Positions 34,701 through 37,912 of a stretch of DNA of 37,912 nt are shown here, one piece after another. The notes beneath the pieces were generated by a model. It was not told the DNA's origin. It was given only the letters and a program-made list of their open reading frames with translations, and searched no databases. Every line of letters begins with the position of its first letter. The first letter of the stretch is position 1. The translations under genes and the position numbers were made by a program. Source of the stretch: Ruminococcus flavefaciens (lineage in GTDB: Bacteria; Bacillota; Clostridia; Oscillospirales; Ruminococcaceae); assembly GCA_002310115.1 (NCBI GenBank), contig DBYI01000104.1, positions 1 through 37,912 of the forward strand, read 5' to 3'.

Positions 34701-37700
34701 TTTTATAAGGCTCAAAGTTTAGTTCCGTGGAACGTTCTGACTTGATTTTCTGCCATTGTTCTTGCTGCTCAGGAGAAAGATATATGTTCTCTCTAAGACG
34801 ATATTCAACCAATGAAGCTACATTAAACCAAGTATGGCGGAATTTCTCACCATTTTGAAAAGAAAAAGTCATGCCTTTGCGGTCATAATCCACCATAGAG
34901 ATATTTCCGTCACCGCTGTGACCGCCAATGCCGTATTCTTTTTTCAGACAGTCAGCTAATTCATTAACAGTAGGGTGATTGGGAACGCTTCGGCTCTTTT
35001 CATAAAACTCCTGAACTCGAAATTTTCCATTTACAAATCCTGTTCCTCTGTCAATTTCTGCTGCAAGAGCAGAATAAACGTCTACTCCGTCAACTATCGG
35101 ACCGGAAGAAAGAATATCATTATCGGATAAATCACTTTCGCTTGTGGCTTCTTGAATATGATCCGAAGATTTATAATCAGCCAATCTTATAGTTGTTACG
35201 CTTGTATTCTCGTCTGTTCTGTCTCCCTCGGCTATTCCACCCATATTGTCATTTATGCTGTAAACGACAGCTGACTTATTATCGAGGTTTACATCAACAG
35301 AGTATGTGAATGCTGCACTCTGCTGTATTTCGGCATATTCAGCTTCACTTATCTTATTTCCAATGTCGTTTAATCTGAGATAAGGCTCATCAGAAGTAGC
35401 AATACTCAATATATCATCAGCAGTCTTGTTTTCAACCTTATAAAAGCTGTGTTCTCCGTTGATTTCTACACTAAATAGTGCTTGTAAATCTGTCTGAATG
35501 TCAGATACGCCTTCATTGATACTTGTATCATCGACAGTATTATCACTGAAAGAGAGCTGTCCTATTTCTTCTGCCTGTTCTTCAGGAGAAAGAGTGTTAT
35601 ATAACGCTGTTTTACGTTTGTCCCAATAGGACTTGAACCAACGCTGTAAAGAGGTATTGATAACGTCATTGAAACGTGATAGGAATTCATCAGGCTTTTG
35701 GTTATACTGCCTTGAAAAATAAGAATTAATATCGCTGAACAGGTCTTTATCAACGATTTCTCTCATTGCTGCAGCATAAGCACAATCTTCCTCAAAGAAA
35801 TGCCAACCATTATCCTTCTGTGCGATTTTCTGTGCTTCTCTTGATAAAACCGTCTTTGCAATCTCAGATTTTATCATGATACCACCATGAGAAGCGGTTG
35901 TAACCTGAAAGATACCGTTATTTATGCGTACAGCGTTGTCTATTTCTCCCCAAATGCTATTTTTCGGTTCTTCTACGTATTTGCAATGGGAGAAATTAAA
36001 ACGCTGGGTATCGTTCAGACGGGTATAAACCGTATTCCGCAGTGAAGCACGATACTCAGCGTATTTATTATTATTCTGTTGTAATTTCTTTCCATAATTC
36101 TGTAAATACTGCTCTATTACCTTTGTATCGCTTGTTCTACTTACAAAAGCAGCTTTACCACTGTTCGCAACATCGAGGTAATGATTAGCAGATGAAGCAA
36201 AATCGGAAGAAGTTATATCAACAAGCACCTGATCCGCAGAGGAAATGAGAAAATCATAATAGCTTTCAAACCTTGCAGCTTCTTGAAACAGCTCATCATA
36301 TATGTGATTGATGACGAGCTGTCCACCTGCGAGACTATCAGGATTATAATATACCCAATCAATAGAACCGTTCTCATTGTCAACTATAACGTCAAGATTA
36401 TCCCATTTTTCGGCAATTTCTGCGTTGATATTTGTATCAACATTCAGACTGTCGTTATCGGAACGAGAACTATTTCCGTCATTACCAGATGTTCTATCTC
36501 GTATTTCTTCATTGTCTCCCAAGTTGTCATTGCTTCGTGGCTGTTCTGAGGACGTGGATTGTTCTTGTCGTACTGTTCGCTCAGCTGATCGTAGTATTCC
36601 TCCGCTCTCTTGTCCACCGACCTCGCTACCGTCAGATACCTGTGAAAGAACATCATCATTTCGACTTTCTCCGGGTAATTCTTCTCCATGTTCTCCATCC
36701 ACATTCTGCCGTAAAGTCCCACTGGTTCTTCCTCCAGTGTCGGTTCGTCGTACTGTATCATCGGAGTGTAAAGTCCGTCCTGTGGACTCAGAAGATACGG
36801 CTGTTCTATCCTTTCTGTCCCCGACGTCAGGGTTTCCGTTGTTATCTCCGGAAACCATTTCTCCTGTTTCAGAGTTCCGACTTCCTGTGTCAGAAACCAA
36901 CCTATCTGTCCGTCCTTCATCACCACTTTCGCTGATGTTATCCCGTTGTGAAGTTCCTCCGGCTGTAGCTGCGGATAGTCCGTTTCCGACACTTTCAGCT
37001 TTTCTTCCTGACTCAGCTTCTGCCATTCTTCGTATTTCATTCTCTTTCGCTTCCTTTCTGATTAATTCATTCTGTGTACGTAGTGTATCAAAGGCGTATT
37101 CAAGGCTTGTAAGAGCCTTTCTTGCAGCCGAAGCAGCAGCTGTAAGAAGATAAAACTTCTGCTCAACTGTCTGACAATAGCCTAAAGCAGCTCTATCAGG
37201 CTGTATTCTGTACCTTGCGCCGTTAACTTCAAGTCTGCCTGTAAGCATTACTTGTATCATGTTATGATAAGAGTCACGGAATTTAAGCTTGTCAGTATCA
37301 GGCAATGCTGCAAGTCCCAAATCCTGAATAATGCTTAAATCGTCCATTGGAGAGGTCACAGAGCTTTCTAATTCCATGAATAGCGGCTGTTCAGCAGCTA
37401 AATGTAGCTGAGAACGGATAGCTGAAACATTATTCTGAGTAACAGACCAACGTTTTGGCGGTATTTCCTCAATAACGTCCTCAAAATCATACAGTGTGAT
37501 TAAAGTCCCTTTCTGATCGAGGAAATTAATACCCTTTGCTCCGAAAGCAACATGATAATCAGCACGTTCCCATTGTCCTTTTGAAGCAATGAACTGTGCA
37601 TCAGGTCTGTTTGAATAAAATTCAAGCGCAACAGAAACAGGGTGCTTAAATACTCGTCCGAAATATTTTAAGAATTTCAGATATTCGGAGTCATTGCTTG

Positions 37701-37764
37701 TGACATTTTGAATTGTCTGTGCGCCAAGCTTACTGAAATGTCCGACGGGTGTAGGCTCTAACAT
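25783..37764 (-). CDS. Giant polyvalent protein: YodL, nucleotidyltransferase, MutS-like, N6-methylase-like and SNF2 helicase domains
   Basis: 3993 aa; ATG 37764 has GGGAGG upstream. Parts in order: N-terminal domain (1-240); a Gly/Ser/Asp/Arg-rich low-complexity stretch (about 242-441) that overlaps a second gene; a domain around FQVTTASHGGIMI (near 620); YodL-like domain (about 1096-1195, DFTGHSLSVSDVIVI); nucleotidyltransferase GSRSRG near 1257 with SDIDIV; MutS-I-like VQVGDFWELYGEDA near 1521; adenine-methylase fold with EPSCGTGNF near 2430 and IGNVPF near 2510 (NVPF instead of NPPY); SNF2 helicase with CVGAGKS near 3147, ADEAH near 3315 and QREGRIVRQGN near 3665. Such polyvalent proteins of conjugative elements and phages are thought to enter the recipient and counter host defences. 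Five or six copies of the 18-bp palindrome lie in interdomain linkers. Confidence 0.92.
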   Translation of the reverse strand: MLEPTPVGHFSKLGAQTIQNVTSNDSEYLKFLKYFGRVFKHPVSVALEFYSNRPDAQFIASKGQWERADYHVAFGAKGINFLDQKGTLITLYDFEDVIEEIPPKRWSVTQNNVSAIRSQLHLAAEQPLFMELESSVTSPMDDLSIIQDLGLAALPDTDKLKFRDSYHNMIQVMLTGRLEVNGARYRIQPDRAALGYCQTVEQKFYLLTAAASAARKALTSLEYAFDTLRTQNELIRKEAKENEIRRMAEAESGRKAESVGNGLSAATAGGTSQRDNISESGDEGRTDRLVSDTGSRNSETGEMVSGDNNGNPDVGDRKDRTAVSSESTGRTLHSDDTVRRTDTGGRTSGTLRQNVDGEHGEELPGESRNDDVLSQVSDGSEVGGQESGGILRSAERTVRQEQSTSSEQPRSNDNLGDNEEIRDRTSGNDGNSSRSDNDSLNVDTNINAEIAEKWDNLDVIVDNENGSIDWVYYNPDSLAGGQLVINHIYDELFQEAARFESYYDFLISSADQVLVDITSSDFASSANHYLDVANSGKAAFVSRTSDTKVIEQYLQNYGKKLQQNNNKYAEYRASLRNTVYTRLNDTQRFNFSHCKYVEEPKNSIWGEIDNAVRINNGIFQVTTASHGGIMIKSEIAKTVLSREAQKIAQKDNGWHFFEEDCAYAAAMREIVDKDLFSDINSYFSRQYNQKPDEFLSRFNDVINTSLQRWFKSYWDKRKTALYNTLSPEEQAEEIGQLSFSDNTVDDTSINEGVSDIQTDLQALFSVEINGEHSFYKVENKTADDILSIATSDEPYLRLNDIGNKISEAEYAEIQQSAAFTYSVDVNLDNKSAVVYSINDNMGGIAEGDRTDENTSVTTIRLADYKSSDHIQEATSESDLSDNDILSSGPIVDGVDVYSALAAEIDRGTGFVNGKFRVQEFYEKSRSVPNHPTVNELADCLKKEYGIGGHSGDGNISMVDYDRKGMTFSFQNGEKFRHTWFNVASLVEYRLRENIYLSPEQQEQWQKIKSERSTELNFEPYKIKIGDQFKQKATQMISEVVSLPDTTPYYKGEYTVKRLRGSTEITENVSYNDLVGDLYQYVGNVEAIKAEQQQENTGTFEIYQLKSGSELRYHRFTDYETLHKEGNTVDFDNYELKYTDKLHDGTTLEDIYTRFNTARPEDFTGHSLSVSDVIVIHDGETAAAYYIDDVDYKKVPEFLQAEQKPDIIEKFRNKTALSFKPINNMSAADIENMVKDYIEAIFEENNFEAKVGRTVLYGSRSRGIENDTSDIDIVAEVESTQHEDTLFNVLHETEREIGGYVVDINPIRKEQTGTLEDYLIAADKYLSEKAANIDTPDYEQAIHEGFTALYANHTYTDKQKKFLERLERFAANNNVTENIVSTAFENGAAFRNTYANKEYVSRNLFARRLGSTEKELESNIRAAISPQELETKVHQVITNAGSDGGIDDKKEYASFAEAVEVGQKYIEDGYLGFAVYNQNTQMIERVEGDFPITQAFNDTILRINGINEQSDKGGLVIVQVGDFWELYGEDARKAADVLGITLMKKSNEDMCGFSDRVKDEYCKKLLDEGYTIINGTNIEHFDAFTKAKQLINDFCEKEYKIEADFRDMHSVSIAYTTLLDDEFAVQVTADLIDLKIIYEFNNEVFNTEQYDSIEDMVENGLTGLNFDELVSVPDEVIEKYLPNIKDYSETYTILSRCKQDCTYTINRAEHIDSMTSLNKYLYGGSVDTCINTMRELYDKLPDTDKPEWLSLEDINDYERQLNEISANIAENPVDTNINAEATAVATSSNDVEQLTDELNAQTLSDVEVGDILLLKEPESGEMMYFRIDSMQDNFMVSMSRVADDVGNDFTEIGLATKGIIDGHWKETLLDENTDSPILRFTKSYQEELRNTNTDNTIINIPEYGISIDLKEVDFLYLRDDYSSRDYGGYVDSNGNIALDHNGFEELKILLTKDGFINSEEYISAFGDELGKNITGGKVSEFTINKVNAKVSHFIRNAEKLEIYTQRDNVKQNIQIKEATVDTNINEAPVEERVHKRASRAEMLYREFTEAYPDMANGTHTYERYGDEYDEYGENDAFEPLSLEYLGDDTYSFMTWYVLNGDLMRDPDFVFSLDHENKELHVWEFQMDGVPSFGTLYERVELDDGSIDRQLQASLEDNFRTNLRNAIAVKRELTVYKDINGEEHNLKPDETEVKPEKIEINDSSAYYRETLNAFSEKHSLGELNLKNADNGFHITEKFKDGISVPMWFIAHREPTLLTISELEKELELIEKQAERNKTDVSEMNFRQRTVKEHAGMTELPMVQDDLPEINLVSDPREKISNNNIALIELERLRIAEANGIYPFSTNRNDYNSIDNSLARLRGYSGWGGVPQLFDETFSNLKYWRDAIKSRLTPEEYANARRTTLTSHYTPQVIIDAMYKTIRNMGLPKNSRILEPSCGTGNFIARMPHDMGKGGIVGVEIDSVTADIAKYLNVPIEVPNATEKDEILRDKRDIRIINSGFERSGLENNSFDLAIGNVPFGEFKLNDPDYTDDWYIHDAFFRKALDKVAPGGIVAFVTSTGTLDKKNPKIREYLATRADLVGAVRLPNNAFADAGTSTSTDIVFLQKRKELLKVHDPKPDWCYTLPVEVEMVGKKYEGEKRTAYINSYFVQNPQMVLGTIKQTTHFDMLTCEPIEGKNLKDQLDTAFRQLNAKISIDKREQSVLEKKGYVEPWGKSFTYQIKDDKVFFNSGNAMEEVVTKGKNFEKYKALCELRDTTRELLEKQVTTSIDYDLTPLRNKLNEQYDNFVKEYGNTTSKSIVKLFRKDADYPILAALESVDPDTKAVTKADIFTRRTVNPIKEITEVDTIEEAMQVSLDKKGKIDIGYMSWLLQHKYGDMDIPSVSEIVAAELLEKELVFKDPAKIATGKPYAAIVDRSEYLCGDVRRKLIEAEQAAAEDNSYAKNVEALKEIIPEDIGATEISVDLGCTWIDTEDYEAFIRSLSGRSENDPKDSSVQFSNVTGQFKVGSSRSRTSEIFNTNEISTYGTEDMNMYRIIENLLNQRKVQVFDYIPDPQKEGKLKSVINSYKTKIAQSKAKEIKKAFSEWIFATDERKEKYVKRYNERFNSIVGRSYDGSHLTFTGLANKFELRKHQLNCIARSIYGGNTLAAHCVGAGKSAVIAASVMKKKELGLIHKACVVVPKPLTEQTEREWRMSFPDAKLFVLDNKDLSDESKRELFTARVATGDYDAVIMSQEQFEKLAMSPEYQADYLDKKISEMRNDLEQRKRETGRRDPSIKELEVVIIKTERQIENIMNPKTKSRGKDNLLSFETLGFDYLVADEAHAYKNGYVSTKMGDVQGVNTNESGRSGDMLMKCDYFNNEFGNGHILFATGTPVSNSMSELYVMTRYLRPDLLENCGCSRFDDWVATFGMIKTQNKKTATGELKLKTCFAGFKNRPELMKMYKEFADLVALDKLLADPNSKIVVPKIKGGKPQVIEIEATPEQREIVKDFARRGRDIQSGKVRPDEDNLLKITGEARLVGLGNKAVAAVWLKNEGVLPDGFLEDDKSGKIDECVKQTAQRYFDKYDDKAVQIIFSDIAVNSDDGKFSAYEYIRAELIAKGVKADEIIFAPKSDAKNRSEVFRDINEAKYRIVIGSTGTIGTGANIQKHLYALHHLDIPWRPSDFEQREGRIVRQGNLNSEVEILNYVTKGTLDSYLYQGVTDKARGIAQLWNDSNISRTSEDIDEKVLTFGELEAAAEGNPKLREYSELKNKIDEMQIVRADYNRETTRIERSLKEIPDKLAAKKKLVEGATKDLERIKAMRINDKLEFIEIKTHTGQVTSDRAKANKYIADKVSKKINSPFDENPAFYIKGFKVSFATTDDQGHPAFAIQGERSAAYRIECGVGENSDNYQRLLNFFDKGVERQIEKDNAAIDKLNLDYKQSQERVKAPFPGEDEYNNTLKAFEELEHELTAGGYLDSGEELTGADDYNDYETEKLDTNVNDTDDMDISEYNSI
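31693..31710. repeat. Palindrome inside the giant gene (encodes VDTNIN)
   Basis: GTTGATATTTGTATCAAC; read in frame near residue 2019, in a linker. Confidence 0.85.
32401..32418. repeat. Palindrome inside the giant gene, CTAC type
   Basis: GTTGCTACTTGTAGCAAC, perfect arms (C paired with G at the variable position); 15 bases from the next copy. Confidence 0.85.
32434..32451. repeat. Palindrome inside the giant gene (encodes VDTNIN)
   Basis: GTTGATATTTGTATCAAC near residue 1772. Confidence 0.85.
32575..32592. repeat. Palindrome inside the giant gene, opposite loop orientation
   Basis: GTTGATACAAGTATCAAC; the loop reads CAAG, so the element is inserted in the other orientation. Encodes VDTCIN near residue 1725. 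Confidence 0.8.
35516..35531. repeat. Palindrome inside the giant gene, slightly degenerate
   Basis: TTGATACTTGTATCAT; encodes DDTSIN near residue 745. Confidence 0.65.
36424..36441. repeat. Palindrome inside the giant gene (encodes VDTNIN), next to the stop of the overlapping gene
   Basis: GTTGATATTTGTATCAAC near residue 442; two bases from the TGA that ends the overlapping gene at 36444. Confidence 0.85.
36444..37040 (-). CDS. TnpV-like protein overprinted inside the giant gene (different frame, same strand)
   Basis: 198 aa read wholly inside the giant gene, in another frame. This frame looks like a folded protein: balanced composition with several Trp, Met and hydrophobic residues (KYEEWQKLSQEEKLKVSETD start; YGRMWMENMEKNYPEKV; HRYLTVARSVDKRAEEYYD; EIEHLVMTEIVLVP end). 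The main frame over the same bases (residues 242-441) is Gly/Ser/Asp/Arg-rich and without structure. From memory the C-terminal 100 residues resemble TnpV of Firmicute transposons, which are about 120 aa, so the N-terminal half is extra. ATG 37040 is preceded by AAGGAAG at suitable distance. The stop sits beside a palindrome copy. Alternative: the low-complexity reading is the accidental one and the giant gene is really two genes. Confidence 0.65.
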   Translation of the reverse strand: MKYEEWQKLSQEEKLKVSETDYPQLQPEELHNGITSAKVVMKDGQIGWFLTQEVGTLKQEKWFPEITTETLTSGTERIEQPYLLSPQDGLYTPMIQYDEPTLEEEPVGLYGRMWMENMEKNYPEKVEMMMFFHRYLTVARSVDKRAEEYYDQLSEQYDKNNPRPQNSHEAMTTWETMKKYEIEHLVMTEIVLVPITTV

Positions 37765-37782
37765 GATGTAAATTCCTCCCTT

Positions 37783-37811
37783 ATCATAGTATAGTTTTAG
37801 CCATAAGTCAA
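37783..37811 (-). promoter_or_regulatory. Promoter of the giant gene
   Basis: Minus strand: TTGACT (37806-37811), 17 bases, TATGAT (37783-37788). The predicted start of transcription is only about 12 bases before the ATG, so the ribosome site would lie at the very 5' end of the mRNA; an additional upstream promoter outside the window is possible. Confidence 0.55.
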
Positions 37812-37831
37812 GATTTTGCACACAAAAGCCG

Positions 37832-37849
37832 CTGCTACTTGTAACAGCA
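37832..37849. repeat. Dispersed palindrome, CTAC type, upstream of the giant gene
   Basis: CTGCTACTTGTAACAGCA; outer arm bases differ from the other copies (CTG with CAG) but still pair. Confidence 0.65.
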
Positions 37850-37889
37850 GAACAGAAAGAAACCTCCTTTTCTACGGAATTAGGCTTTA

Positions 37890-37902
37890 TTGAAAAAGAA
37901 AA
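37890..37902. repeat. TTGAAAAAGAAAA motif, copy 7
   Basis: At the right edge, about 40 bases from the palindrome at 37832; a minus-strand gene ending beyond the edge would fit the usual position. Confidence 0.55.
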
Positions 37903-37912
37903 AACACGCTTT

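Noticed and set aside
31693..36441. Spaced palindromes as a CRISPR array
   Set aside because: Copies are far apart, irregularly spaced and within coding sequence; no spacer-repeat pattern and no cas genes.
36377..37153. Long plus-strand open frame opposite the overprinted region
   Set aside because: Ser/Pro/Leu-rich antisense of the low-complexity stretch; open only as a by-product of base composition on the other strand.
37861..37870. Strong AAAGGAGGTT ribosome site on the minus strand upstream of the giant gene
   Set aside because: No start codon at usable distance and the palindrome follows; possibly a scar from a lost or displaced gene, but no gene can be called.

Overview
The window looks like a Ruminococcus-type cellulolytic Firmicute (Oscillospiraceae). 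The main evidence is the first gene, a secreted GH11 xylanase joined to a carbohydrate-binding module, a type I dockerin and a GH43 domain, an arrangement typical of cellulosome-forming ruminococci. AT-rich DNA, strong AGGAGG-type ribosome sites and near-consensus sigma-A promoters with 17-bp spacers fit a low-GC Firmicute. All calls come from reading the sequence; no database search was possible.

Positions 1-5926 look chromosomal. They hold the xylanase (minus strand, running off the left edge), a minus-strand operon with an ADP-ribosylglycohydrolase, a 438-aa partner and a small protein, a 75-aa helix-hairpin-helix protein, and an initiator tRNA-fMet gene with a perfect promoter and a terminator. 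Positions 5927-6815 have no convincing protein gene but contain dense RNA signals: an intron-like block, and two promoters facing each other over a structured RNA, each followed by a terminator.

From about 6.6 kb to the right edge the content is that of a mobilizable or integrative element. (a) 6815-13432 is a defence operon: a single-chain Type ISP-like restriction-modification enzyme and three companions. (b) 13600-15405 holds a serine recombinase, a hypothetical gene and a divergent nucleotidyltransferase-fold gene. (c) 15626-19314 is a control module: an HTH regulator with four operator palindromes, a protein with two RNA-polymerase-alpha-CTD-like domains and a second HhH protein on the minus strand, and divergently seven small genes, six of which carry the same short leader that can fold as a pseudoknot over the ribosome site. 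(d) 19355-25600 is a mobilization operon: HTH regulator, two small relatives sharing its C-terminal domain, a zeta-kinase/TOPRIM fusion, a small protein, a MOBV relaxase with an oriT-like palindromic region, and TraX. (e) 25783-37764 is a 3993-aa polyvalent protein (YodL, nucleotidyltransferase, MutS-like, adenine methylase-like, SNF2 helicase) with a second gene apparently overprinted inside it in another frame.

Several signals tie these parts together. An 18-bp palindrome (GTTGNTA-YTTG-TANCAAC type) occurs at least 13 times, both between genes and inside the giant gene, where it often encodes VDTNIN. A TTGAAAAAGAAA motif occurs seven times, mostly just downstream of minus-strand genes. Regulated promoters repeatedly carry a palindromic operator inside the 17-bp spacer: one operator is shared by the R-M promoter and the antisense-RNA promoter, a second belongs to the small-gene array, and a third to the mobilization operon. 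The strongest candidate for an undescribed system is the array of leader-pseudoknot small genes with its HTH/alpha-CTD control operon.
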